DNA of 64,000 nucleotides from Pseudomicrostroma phylloplanum. Its lineage: Eukaryota > Basidiomycota > Exobasidiomycetes > Microstromatales. The stretch spans positions 635,078 to 699,077 of the forward strand of contig BCHS01000004.1 of assembly GCA_039545275.1 (NCBI GenBank), in the 5' to 3' direction. Below, piece after piece: positions 9,403 to 27,218 of this stretch. Both the position numbers and the translations under genes were made by a program. The notes beneath the pieces are model-generated. The model did not search any database and had not been told where the DNA came from. It saw nothing but the letters and a program-made list of their open reading frames with translations. Numbering within the stretch: position 1 is the first letter of the stretch; every line of letters begins with the position of its first letter.

Positions 9403-10375
9403 ATGTCTTCTTCAGCTGCTGCCATTCCGGCAGAGACGCCTCTCCTGTCGGCCTCTCGCCTCATCTCCCAAGCTCTGTCCCTGATCAAGGACTCACCCGA
9501 TTCCGCCCCAAGCCAGGATGCCATCTCTCAGTTGCAGCTCTCCTTGGATGTTCTTACCAAGCTAGATCCCTACATTGAATCTCACAGTGCTGCTCCGCCT
9601 GCTGCCTTCAATGCTCTAGCAGAGGCCACCGTGTCGGAGGATTGGGATGCCCGTTACAAGGAGGGTAAGACTGCCTTTCCCCTCGGAGCCCAATTCTCGG
9701 CTGGAGCTTACGAAGGCATGTTCGTCGCTCAAGTCGCCAAGAGCATCCGCGCCAAGCGGGTCCTAGAGGTCGGCATGTTCACTGGCACTACCACTCTCTG
9801 CGTCGCCGACCAACTGCCCACCGGAGGGAAGATCATTGCTCTGGAGATCGACGCCTACCTTAAAGACTTCCTGCAGCCCCATTCGGAAAAGGCAGGAGTC
9901 GCCGAGAAGATCGAGGTCATGACCGGCAAAGCCAAGGATTCTATTGAGACGCTGCTCAAGGAAATCCAGAGCGGAAAAGCGGAGCCATTTGATCTCATCT
10001 TCATCGATGCGGACAAGGAGGGCTACCAGGGTTACTTTGATCAAATCATCAATGGTGGCATGCTTGCCAAGTCGGGAACCCTACTCTGCGACAACACGCT
10101 ATACAGTGAGTGGATAAGAGACTGCTTCTTTGGTAGTACTAATGGGCAGCGACTGACTACCCATCCGCATTTCGCTCGAACCCACCACAGAGGGCTCTCC
10201 GTTCCTTGAGGAAGGCTCACCAGAAATTGAGAAGCTCCTCGCCAAGGTCCCCGGCATCTCTGTCGACAATGCAGTGGCTCTGCGAAAGTTCAACGACAAT
10301 GTCTTGCAGGACAAGAGGGTCATGTCTACCATTCTGCCCATCCGAGATGGCGTGACATGGATCAATTGGGCCTGA
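9403..10375 (+). CDS. Class I SAM-dependent O-methyltransferase (caffeoyl-CoA/catechol type)
   Basis: Two exons, 9403-10105 and 10191-10375, give 295 residues. The intron is 85 nt (GTGAGT...CACAG). Motif I is VLEVGMFTGTTTL (about 120-132), the metal/substrate motif is FIDADKEGY (200-208), and CDN follows at 229-231. Splicing restores NTLYKGSPF, and the end RKFNDNVLQDKRV then ILPIRDGV is the standard close of the family. These are cation-dependent soluble enzymes that methylate catechol-like hydroxyls, and the fungal substrates are mostly unknown. The protein is about 60 residues longer than the shortest bacterial members because of its N-terminal helical region. No secondary-metabolism genes lie beside it. 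Confidence 0.9.
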
Positions 10376-10723
10376 ATATCGCGGTTCAAAAAGAGGTGGT
10401 TTACAGCCTCAAAGGGAATGGAACGGAAATTCCGGCGTAAAGAGATTAGAATCGCTGTGATAGAAGAACAAATGTGGACACTCTCGTTTGGTACTGTACA
10501 AGTCGTTGATGTTGGTCTTGCCTTCCCAAGGCCTGTCACCCTCTATTCCCTCCTTTGTGCTACTCTTTTCCCACAATCAAAACAATCACTTGAAGCTACC
10601 TCCATCAAACGCTGCCGCCCTCTCGAACACTTCTCCCGCTTTCCTGATGGGTGCAGGAGGGGTGAGGGAGGAGAAGATTCTGATCAGCATCCAGCTTAGC
10701 GCCTTTGACTATCTCTGCTTCAC
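10376..10723. other. Convergent 3' flank, no gene seen
   Basis: This lies between the ends of the O-methyltransferase gene (plus) and the Med9-like gene (minus). It is A-rich near 10380-10480, as expected for a 3' UTR, and then C/T-rich. No coding signal beyond short frames was found. Confidence 0.5.
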
Positions 10724-11359
10724 TCACTGCTCCTTCATCTTCATCTCCTCCAAGCGCCTGATCATTTGAAGCTGCTCGTCCCTATCCCATTCCCCTCCCT
10801 CCATACCGGCAATCGCCTTCTCAGCGGCACGATAGACGTCTCTCAGCTCCCTCGCCTCTCTCAATATCCTTACGCTCAACTCCGAAGGCTGACCCCCTGA
10901 CGACGAGCCTAGCAGACCACTACCACTACCGGTGGACGAAGAGGCGAAGAGAAAGTCGTATAGAGAAGTGTCGTCGTCGGAGACTTGGCCAAGAGCGATC
11001 GAAGGGCCGTCGGATCGATCTTGAGTGGCCGGAAGCGGAGGACGAAGGGTGGCTACTTCGCTCGAGTGAGATGACCTCGAGCCTGACGCTGCTGCTGTTT
11101 GGCTGGTTTCTCCTGAAGCCTCCTGACCAATCTCGTCTCCAGTCTTGACGTCGCCGTCCTTTCTTGCAACAAAGAGGCTCGAGCTGTCCCGGCTCGCCTG
11201 CGCCAGGCTGTCTACGATGGACACGATGCGCGGGATGATGGATGGAAGGAGGGACGGATCGAAGACATCTGGCACCTCAGGACTTTGACGGCTCGTGCCA
11301 GCTGGTCCAGAAGGAACGCTCCCGCCTGTGACCATTGCTGGCGTCGGAGCAGTGGTCAT
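10724..11359 (-). CDS. Probable Mediator subunit Med9-like protein
   Basis: A single exon of 211 residues with ATG at 11359. The N-terminal third has a hydrophobic helical stretch, DPSLLPSIIPRIVSIVDSL. The middle is Ser/Gly-rich and disordered. The C-terminus is a charged helical segment with a Gly-containing turn and then DEQLQMIRRLEEM. In the Med9/Cse2 family a first helix is followed by a variable linker and a C-terminal helix pair of the form G-x-(D/S)-x-E-E-Q-...-L-E-E, which this matches loosely. Med9 belongs to the middle module of the RNA polymerase II Mediator complex. The similarity is weak, and another small coiled-coil protein is possible. It is convergent with the O-methyltransferase gene. 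Confidence 0.45.
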   Translation of the reverse strand: MTTAPTPAMVTGGSVPSGPAGTSRQSPEVPDVFDPSLLPSIIPRIVSIVDSLAQASRDSSSLFVARKDGDVKTGDEIGQEASGETSQTAAASGSRSSHSSEVATLRPPLPATQDRSDGPSIALGQVSDDDTSLYDFLFASSSTGSGSGLLGSSSGGQPSELSVRILREARELRDVYRAAEKAIAGMEGGEWDRDEQLQMIRRLEEMKMKEQ

Positions 11360-13561
11360 GAGGCACTGTGAGTAGGCATGACTCGGAGGATGACTTGGAT
11401 GAGCCGGGCATAGGACACTCGACGGACCGTGCTTCCGACTCCGAGGAGAGCGAGCTGCCAGAACCGGATCGGAAGGTAATCAAGGATCGGAAGCGGACCG
11501 GAGGGCCGGACATCCTTCCCACGGGGCGGGCAGTTCTCCCCACGCCATACGCTCGCTTGCGGTTCAGACCCTCGAGATCCAGCTCGGTCCTCAACAGAAT
11601 TGAACCTCGGCTGGACAAAGAAAGTCTGGACTAAAGCAGCAGAAGCGAACGGAGAGAAGGCTCCATGATCGACGTGCTGACACGAGTGAGCGCTGCCGGC
11701 CGGCTTCGGGGACCCGGGCTGACCCACGGTCCTTTTGGGGGCCGAGGCAGATCTCACCGGGCTGGGCTGCAACAGCGGGTCATTGTGCCATGAATGAGCC
11801 GCCAAGCCCACGGAGCGTGGTGTACCAAGCCTCTCGACTTTCGGACACGTCTAAACCCCACAGACGCAACTTGCTTCGGCGACTGGTACAGGATTTCGGG
11901 GGCAGGAAGTGAGGGAGGAAGTAGAGGGGCCTAGACCACGCAGAGGTATGGGGCTAGGCGCGAACTCTTTGTCACCTCTGTGTTCGTCATCTGAACGACG
12001 TCAAACCCCAGAGCATTAAGGGCCGAGATCCCCGGCTAAGACGGACGAGTGGGGGGAGATGCAGCAAGCGAGGAAAATAGCCATCCCGTCTTGGGCCCGC
12101 CTCGAAGCAGGGACCATACAAGATCTTGCAGCTGTCACCGGGATCGGCTCCCTGCCGAGGGAGGCGCGCGCCGCTTGGCACCTTCTCCGTTAGCAGCAGT
12201 GTTGGGTTGGGGGGTCCAGGACGGGACAAAGTGAAACAACGGGTGTGTCAAGCGACGCCACTGTATGTTTGCGACGGCGGAAGGCGTCATCAGAAGACCC
12301 ACCGGTGCGGACTGTGGTGCGCCGGTGATTTGGTGTGTCACATGCTCCGTTTTTCCACCCATCGTGGTAGGACGGGAGGCGGAGATTCCGGCAAATGAGC
12401 TCACTTCATTGCCTCTGCGCCGCCGTTGCGGCTGCTGCTGCGCCGTGTTAGTATGAGGACATTGGAGCATGCTTCTACTGGAAATAGATTTTTCGCTCTC
12501 GGCCACCTGTTCGCTTGCCCTCGCATGGGTAAAGGTGGAGTGCCGAAGCTTGACTCCTGAACCTTGCTCTGCTCTGCCCCGTGTCTCATGCTGCTGACTT
12601 TCGGCCCGCCCCCCACCTTGCTCATCCAAACACTCTCTACGCTTCACGCCTCGTAGACGGAGCGCATCCCCGTGAAATCGTCTCCCCGCTACAATCCAGT
12701 CCTGAATCAGCTTGTCGGTTATCTCTCCCAGCCAGACATTGCAGACCGAAGCTTGCCTCTCCACCAAGCCGCTTTCAACCTCGACCTCTCTCACAGGCAA
12801 AGCCGCGTTTCCTTTCCGCTCCCGAAATTTGGCCTCTGGACAACGCACGGAGGAGGCCCTCCGCCGGACCTATTCTCGGCTACAGCTTCTGGCATCACCG
12901 CCTCTCACCCTCTACATCGTGTGTGTGCGTACCATCACATTTCTCCTGGTCTCCTAGGCAAACATCATCATCACCGTCTACTAGTCAATATCACCTCATC
13001 CGTTCCGATACGGCATAGCCACCTCGAAGGCAGTCTGATCACCTCGGCAATCTCCTCGCGCGCCTCGATAGCTGGTCCTCCATTTCGATCCATAAACGGC
13101 GATCAGGAACGACCATTGAAGGCCTTTGCTCATTGCAACACGCCTGTCCTCATCAGGGCAGAGCATCCAGCAAAGCAAATCCTCTTGCGAGCACTAGAGC
13201 GGACCCCCGACCCCAGACATCGGACGCCTCGGCGCATCGACCGGCTGGGCATTGCACTTTGCTCTCTGGAAGTGCGTCACTCGTCACGAGGAGGAGCTCA
13301 GCAGACCACACTCTTTTACCCCCTCACTTCACCCAGCCGCATCCACTGAGGCTTTAGTCCTATTTCATCAGCTCATTACCCCTCGCAACTCGAACAAGGA
13401 CTCGGACGCCATCCAGCGATCACCTCGTAGCTAGCTGAGCGAATGTCCCACTAGCCTGCACACAGCTCCACACCTCGAACAACACCTGGGAAGAGTGTCT
13501 GTGACAGACCTGAACAGGACACTCGTGCGTCTCCTCTGCGACTCAGCTACCCTTACGGTAC
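11360..13561. other. 2.2-kb gene-poor divergent region
   Basis: This is the longest space in the window without a convincing gene, between the Med9-like gene (minus) and the MAP kinase gene (plus). Several open frames of 60-237 codons exist on both strands, but most lack an ATG and none has a recognisable motif. One ATG-started frame at 12265-12456 encodes 63 residues and could be an upstream ORF. The last 900 bp are C/T-rich and look like a long 5' leader of the kinase gene. A leader intron or noncoding RNA cannot be excluded. Confidence 0.45.
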
Positions 13562-16329
13562 ATGATGGCGGAGCGAACAGCCTCCCCCAGCAGCGTCGCG
13601 AGTGGATCCACATTGACCCAGCAGGTGGGATCACGGCAAGGCACCCGGTCACGATCCAGATCTACGAGGAAAGCTTCGGGGAGTGTGCCTCCGGCGTCAA
13701 CGATGGCCCCACCCTTGCCTAGATACGCTAGCGAGGATCACCCTCTATCTGCGCACAGGCTCGCGGCGAGAGGCTACCACTCATTCAGCTGTCTGGGGGT
13801 ACCCTTTCACGTCCCAAAGCGGTACAAGTTCATCAGAGAGCTGGGCATCGGAGCGTACGGGTGTGTCGCACTGGCGAGAGATGAAGAGCTAGATATGAAC
13901 GTTGCGTGAGTACAAGGCCTGAAAATGCGACATGAGATACATCAGCGATTGACCATCTTCATGACCCATACCCCATTCACAGTATCAAGAAAGTCACACG
14001 AGTCTTTGAACGGGACGTCCTGGCTCGGCGAGCATTACGCGAAGTGGCGATACTACGGCATATGCTCAAGAACCAGAATTGCACGGCTCTCATCGACTTT
14101 GATACCACGTTTATCGACTTCTCCGAGATCTACCTCGTCCTCTCGGCCAGTGAAGCAGATCTTAGTCAGATTATCAGATCAGGCCAGGCCCTCTCAGATG
14201 CTCATCTGCAGTACTTTGCTGCGCAACTCTTGCGGGGAGTCCGGTATATGCACGCTGCAAATGTCATCCACCGAGACCTAAAACCGGGAAACCTACTCGT
14301 GAATGCAGACTGTGCTCTCTTCATCTGCGATTTTGGACTCGCCAGAGCTTTTGCAGATGTTACCACGGAGAAGCACGAAGGGCGGAGAGAGCGAGGCAGG
14401 AAACAGGTCTCATATGAACCGCCAACGGTAGACCAGGAATCGGTGCCTACATCACTTGCCAGCTCATCGTCCACCGAGCACCCTGCAGGAACACATGGGA
14501 TGCAAGCGACACCAGCGAACGACACAGCCAATGCGCCATCACCCGCTGCAGCGCCTGCCAAGCCATCCAAGATTCGCACTACCCGACTGGACTTTCCTGG
14601 TGGCCCGCTTACAGAATATGTATCGACGCGGTGGTACAGGGCCCCAGAGATCATGCTTGGCTTCAACGAAGGCTATGGCCCTGAAATTGACATGTGGTCG
14701 GTAGGCTGCATCCTTGCAGAGCTGGCGACAGGTCGGCCCCTCTTCGATGGGAAGGACTACGTGGATCAAATTGCTCGCATCCACGGGGTGCTCGGACCAC
14801 CCTCGCAGTCTGTCCTCGACAGGATTAGTTCGGAGCGTGCCAAAGTCTATGTAGAGAGTTTACCTAAGGATTCGCCTCCCCTGCCTCTTCGCAAGATCCT
14901 CAAGACAGCTGCACCTGGCTTGATCGATCTGCTAGAGCAGCTGCTGGTGTGGGATCCAGCGAAGAGGCTGACGGCAGAGGAGGCCTTCCGTCACCCCTGG
15001 CTCACGGCTTATCACGGCATCATAGACCAGTGGGAGAAGCCAGAGCCCTTTTCAAAATTCGACGAGGTCGAGCTCATCGACACTCTGTCTGAGTTTAGAA
15101 GCGCTCTGCAGGCAGAATCGGATGAGGTCAAGGGAGAATACGCTGGTCTCTTCGGAAGCAGTGATGATACCCCTGTCAGCTCGACAGACTCTGCCCAGGA
15201 AGACTCCAGCGACGATCTCAGAAGCGGTAGAAGGGCCTCTGGCGCTGATGGGAGATCGGTGCGACCACACGCTGCTATGTCCAGCAATGCTGCCCAGGGC
15301 ACGAATACTTCGGGAGAGGCGCCAATACAAGACGAAAGCACCCCACAAGCTAACATAGACGCACCGAAGGCCGAAGAGATGGAGCTGCAGCAGTCATCTT
15401 CGGCAGCCTCCTCAACTTCCTCCTTGGCCGGCTCAAGCTCCAATCTGACGACAATGACGCGGTCTGAGGGATACACGACGGATCCGTGCTCGCCGCTGAC
15501 TTCTGTGGGAGAATCAGCCTGCCTTTCTTCGTCAAGTGAGAATTCGCATTTCGGGGCTGCAATGGGACGCCCATCTGCCTCTTTGGGGAACGTCTCTAAG
15601 CAGAGGTCGTTCACTATGACGACTGTCAAGGACGAGAGCGGTGAGGTCATGGGCAAAGTCAGAAGCTCAGGTGCAGCAAAGGACAGTCTTTCTTCGCTTT
15701 CGTCGCGTCCGGTGGCCCTCAGAACCACCAGTGCCTTTGACACATCGGCTTCTGCCTGGCTTGGTGCGCAGGAGAGTTGTGCGACGGGAGACCGTAGGTC
15801 TACCAGGCCCCGCTATCGACGCAGGGCAATCACAAATGCACCTCGTCCTGCTCTACCAAGTGCAAGTGAGATGATCGTCGCACCTGCCCATCGCTCCCTT
15901 TCGCCGCGTCGGGGTGGTACGGCGAGGCTCCCTGCAAGCAGCTCAGTCGAGATTGCCTCTCTCAGTCTGGACAGTATTCCCGGAGATGCAGAAAGTGGGC
16001 AAGGCGAACACTCAGGTCCAGAGCGTCGACATTGTGCCGTCGTGTCCGGAAGCCAGCAGTATACCCACACTCCCTCGCCAGACTTTCGACGCTTCACCAA
16101 CGATCTCATCTCTCGACCCAAGTACGAGTCGGGAGCCTTTGCATCGCCGGCTCTGGATGCCGGCGACGAAGCGACGAAGAATCTGCTTGGAAGGAGGTCC
16201 CTGCCAGGAGGAGCGCCTGGCGGTGTCAATTTGACAGTCAGTGCGAGCCGAGGCAGTCGAGAGGGCAGTGCAGGTACGGATTCGAGTAATTCGACCATTG
16301 AGGCGGTTGCTTTGAACTTGGCACAATAG
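13562..16329 (+). CDS. Slt2/Mpk1-type MAP kinase with an enlarged activation segment
   Basis: Two exons, 13562-13905 and 13983-16329, give 896 residues. The 77-nt intron (GTGAGT...CACAG) cuts the ATP-lysine block, restoring NVAIKKVTRVF. The protein has a disordered head (1-85), glycine loop GIGAYG (95-100), catalytic K117, HRDLKPGN (211-218), DFG (231-233), TEY (325-327) followed by VSTRWYRAPE, and a Ser-rich tail of about 430 residues. RSGQALSDAH, NLLVNADC and KDYVDQ match cell-wall-integrity kinases (Slt2, Mpk1, MpkA). The DFG-to-TEY distance is about 90 residues, against about 20 in Slt2. Hinge-region residues LVLSASEADL replace the usual EELMEADL. These kinases are activated by dual phosphorylation of the TEY motif. 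Whether this is the sole Slt2 orthologue or a divergent paralogue cannot be told from the window. Confidence 0.88.
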
Positions 16330-17303
16330 TGTCTCTGCGTCTCATCCTGCGGGCCCCACCCACCCACCCAATACATTCCCACCCTCTACTGTGCCTGCCC
16401 TTCGTCTTGTCAGTCACTAATCGTTTCAATCTTTCATACCAATGCGCACTTGCTTCCTTGCTGCTTCCCTGCTGTTTCTTGTGAGCTGACAAGTTGCGTG
16501 TGTGCCTTGTAGCGTGCGTTCCCCTCACGGGTCGCTGTGCGCCTAGGGGCTCGCCGGCCCGCGGGAGAACCCTGGCAGTGCCCGGCGATGCGGTGCGGGG
16601 GATGTGGGTCTAGGTGTGGTGGTGTGGTGTTCGGGTCCGAGTCGATGGAAGGGCTGTTGAGCCGGGGCGCTTCATCGGGCCTTGCGGGGTTGGGCGCTGC
16701 TCTTCGCGGGCGGCTGGGCGTGGAAATTTGTTGGGAAGGTGGGGTGGGGAGGTGATGGGTGGCCCCTGCTTTGCCCCTTCCGTGTCTTTTGGGCGGCAGA
16801 CGTGCTTTGCAAGACTGGCGTTGGTTGGGGAAAGGCGAGCACAGAAGCACTGACGGACCAAAGCTCATCCCTACACCCGGGGGGGAAGAGAAGCCAACAG
16901 GGGAGAGGATCGATGGATCAATCATCAAGGCCAAGGCAGTCCACCTTCCAATCTTTCCCCTACTTCTTCCCTCCCTTCCTTCCTTCCTGTACCTAACAAA
17001 CAACTCCCGCCAGACCACCACACCCTTACTCGGTCAATCAAGTAGACCCCTCCCACCTACTTCACATCACCCCACCTCCTTCACACAACCGATATATCAC
17101 CCCTTCACCGCCGCTTCCGCCCGCCCCTCACACCTAGTGGCATTCCCTCGACGCTCCTCCGGCCACATCAAGCTAGACTGACGACCACAACTGGTGTAGA
17201 GCAACAAGGTACACCCACGACCAGAGTACTGTCACTGTTCCTTCATACGCACCCCCACTAGAAGTTTCGCCCTCGCCCACCGACCCCTTCTGTTACGCTC
17301 ACG
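16330..17303. promoter_or_regulatory. Upstream region of the acetyl-CoA carboxylase gene
   Basis: The 974 bp between the MAP kinase stop and the carboxylase ATG contain a G-rich part (about 16540-16760) and then a long C/T-rich stretch (about 16940-17170) close to the start codon. The latter is typical of a highly expressed fungal gene's transcription start region. No coding signal was found. Confidence 0.45.
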
Positions 17304-24350
<7,047 letters not shown>

Positions 24351-24793
24351 ATGTAGCTGGCGCTATGGATTCTTTCTTGTCTCACTTTCCCTCACACGTT
24401 CCCTCTCACTAGACGCCTCTAGGTCAGGCTTACAATCCTAGCCCCTGGAGCCACTGTTCTCCCATTATCGCTCAACTGTTTCCTATTCTTGACTCTCCTT
24501 TCCGTATCTTTCGCTCCTTGTCCCGTCCCGTCGAATAAGATGATTGCGTTCTACAGTACCCTTTGTCTGCCTGTCTGTCTGCCTACTCTGGCGCCGATCC
24601 GACTGCGCGCCGCCTGGCCTGCCTGCCTTTGGTCCGAGCCCGAGCTGCCCTCCAAAAATTTCCAGGCGCACGTCTCTCTGTCCGCACATCCGAAGAGAAG
24701 GTCGATCCCCGGGTTGTACCACACCTGCTTGGATCACTTCGTCTTGTCATTGTCAGGGCAGCTCTACCATTCCCCAACACTACACAGATAGAT
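24351..24793. other. Intergenic region between carboxylase and PRMT3 genes
   Basis: 443 bp in tandem orientation. C/T-rich repeats of CTGCCTGT type lie near 24560-24590. The PRMT3 frame is open upstream of its ATG, but no ATG occurs there, so it is treated as 5' leader. No separate gene was seen. Confidence 0.5.
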
Positions 24794-27001
24794 ATGAGCG
24801 ACATCTCCAGGGAAGACGAGGAGCGACACTCCGACTCGTCATTTGACGAGGCAGACGACCAGGACTGGGCAGACTGGGTCGACGATGAAGACGTCTCTGA
24901 TGCGCAACGCGCCGGACTAGCTTCCGGTACTGGCGGCAGCAAGAGCGGTAGCGGTACCGGGAATATCACCTACGACCCTCTCTCCACATCTGCCGGTCCT
25001 TCTTCTACGGGTGCTGCTGGACAGGGCTCCTTCAGGGTCCCTACGCGGGCTTTGTTCGCTGATGAGAAGGGGCAGTATGAGATCTTCGATTCGCCCGTGG
25101 CTGCTTTGAGGAGGGCCAAGGAGAAGGAGGGGTGCGATGTAGTCGCCGTGGTTAAGAAGCTGGGTGAGTACGCGGAGACTTCACGGATGAACTGATGGCT
25201 TGCGGACAATCTCCTGACGGTGCTCGACTACTCTCTGCGACAGGACTGGACGCGCTGCAGGTGATCCGACTGGTCAACCACATCAGGAGGAACAACCTAC
25301 CCCCGGCAGCCGTCAGTGGACTCACTGGCGCAGAGCCTTTCCTCAATGATGACTCGGAGCTCGCACCTGTTGCGGGATTGGAAGACGATGGACTTCTTCA
25401 GCTCGACTTTGACGAGCTCGATGTGCAGGGCGAAGCAGGACAGCGGGCCTCTGCTGAAGGCGCTTCCATCACACGCGTGCAGGAGCTCGAGGAGGAGCTT
25501 GCCGCCATGCGTCTCGCCTTTGAGGATCTGCGAAAGCAATACAGCTCCCGTATCGGACTCGATCTCGATTCAGCAGCTGAGGGGAGTGCCAAGGGCAAGT
25601 CGCGAGCTAGCGAGACGAGCCCCATTGCCGGTAGCAGCCGGACGCACAACTCCTTTGAGTCTCCTTCCACCTCGGGCACGGGCGTACCGGGAAAGAGGGA
25701 CGACGATACGCACTACTTCAACTCGTATGCCTCAAACGACATCCACCAGACTATGCTCGAGGACTCGGTCCGGACATTGACCTATGCCAAGTTCCTCCTC
25801 TCGCCACGCAACGCCGCCTTTATCCGGGGCAAGACGATCATGGATGTTGGGTGCGGGTCGGGAATCCTCTCCCTCTTTTGCGCTAGAGCTGGAGCGAAAG
25901 AGGTGCTGGCGATTGATGCTTCGGATGTGGCGGACAGGGCGAGGGGGAATATTGAGGCTAATGGGTGGGGACATGTGGTCAAGGTCAAGAAGGGCAAGCT
26001 GGAAGATTTGGGAGAGGAGCTGAAGCCTTATGAGGGTAAAGTGGACTTGATCGTATCAGAGTGGATGGTGAGTCGCAGCGAGATAGAGAGGTCTGACGAT
26101 GGTTGGACTTACGGCCGCAGACTGACATTGACTTTGTTCTTTCTCACAGGGCTACTTCCTTCTCTACGAGAGCATGCTCCCCTCTGTCCTTGTGGCACGA
26201 GATCGTTACCTGAACCCTTCCACGGGTCTTCTCGCCCCTTCGCACTGCCGCATGCTGCTCGCCGCCGTCTCCGACGCCGCCTTCCTGCACCAACGGATCA
26301 AGTTCTGGGACGACGTGCACGGCTTTGCCATGCCAGCCATGTCCAAGGGTCTCGAGGTAGACGCCTACACCGAGGGTCTCACCAAAGACAAGCTAGTCAG
26401 TTCCGTCGCGTCCGTCTTTGACCTGCCTCTGCAGACGATGCAGGCCAAGCAACCCTCCTTTGTCGCCCCTTTCACCCTAGAGGTGACAAAAGACACGACT
26501 GTCCACGGTTTCCTGAATTGGTTCGACACGTGGTTCGTACCCCTCCCACACCCCGCTCTACCCAGCAGCGAGACGGAGGCGGGCCAGAAGAGAAAGGAGC
26601 TCAAGGGCGGGGAGATCATTGCCGGTCTTCCCCCCGTCACCACACAGCCCGTGACCGAGGCAGACGTAGAGGGAATCGCCCTCAAGGGTCGCGAGGAGCA
26701 GCGTCTCCCCACGCAAGAAGAGGAGCGCGCAGGAGGCGAGACCGTCTCCTTCACTACTGGTCCCGAGGGTAAAGAGACGCACTGGAAACAGACGGTACTC
26801 CTCCTCAAGGAACCGCTGCACGTTGCTGCTGGAACCCTCATCACGGGCACCATGCATGTGGTGCCTTCGACGGTCAATTCTAGGGAGCTGGACGCGGAGG
26901 TTCATTGGGTTGTCAGGACGAGGGAGGAACATGAGGCGAGGTTGAGGGGAGAACTCAAGAAGGTCGAGACGATGACTGTGCAGGTCTGGGCTGTGAGATA
27001 G
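24794..27001 (+). CDS. RMT3: Protein arginine N-methyltransferase 3-like enzyme with a degenerate zinc finger
   Basis: Three exons, 24794-25163, 25244-26067 and 26150-27001, give 681 residues. The introns are 80 and 82 nt. The N-terminus is acidic (DWADWVDDED), as in PRMT3. The next block (about 80-140) aligns with the PRMT3 C2H2 zinc-finger region and the following GLDALQVIRLVNHIRR helix, but the two Cys and two His ligands are absent. A coiled-coil-like linker follows. The catalytic core has motif I DVGCGSGILSLF (about 324-335) and the double-E loop SEWM...YFLLYESML, whose halves are joined by the second intron. PRMT3 proteins are cytosolic and dimethylate ribosomal protein Rps2/uS5. An insertion of about 60 residues lies in the C-terminal barrel (GKRKELKGG region). 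The ATG at 24794 follows the acidic-start pattern of the family. Confidence 0.87.
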
Positions 27002-27028
27002 AGGTGCGGACAGGCGGGCAGAGGGGGG

Positions 27029-27029
27029 N
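27029..27029. other. Single ambiguous base
   Basis: One N sits at the end of a run of six G, 28 bp after the PRMT3 stop codon. It is noncoding and probably reflects homopolymer length uncertainty. Confidence 0.95.
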
Positions 27030-27218
27030 CTCAGGCGCAAGCAAAGGCGACGCATACCATGTCATGTCAGACGTCAGAGGTTGATTGGATCAATGAAATG
27101 TCATTGCAATAGAAAGATCCTTTGCTTTGCTCACGGGTCACTGCGTACCTCTTGTCATCTCTAGCTGCAATCGCACACATCTACAGCACCCAGCACGCGC
27201 TATCAGACCAGACGCCTT

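Noticed and set aside
10125..10185. tRNA-like B-box sequence on the minus strand
   Set aside because: GGTTCGAGC matches only part of the B-box consensus, no A-box or cloverleaf could be drawn, and it falls inside a confirmed-looking intron of the O-methyltransferase gene.
11356..11811. 151-codon minus-strand frame next to the Med9-like gene
   Set aside because: It starts with GTG, overlaps the Med9-like ATG in another frame and has no recognisable content.
12135..12848. 237-codon minus-strand frame
   Set aside because: It lies in the gene-poor region. It shows no motif, mixed low-complexity composition and no splice partner, so it is treated as chance in GC-rich DNA.
12672..13349. 225-codon plus-strand frame before the MAP kinase
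   Set aside because: It starts with GTG, contains His/Ser/Pro-rich filler and has no domain. It more likely belongs to the kinase leader.
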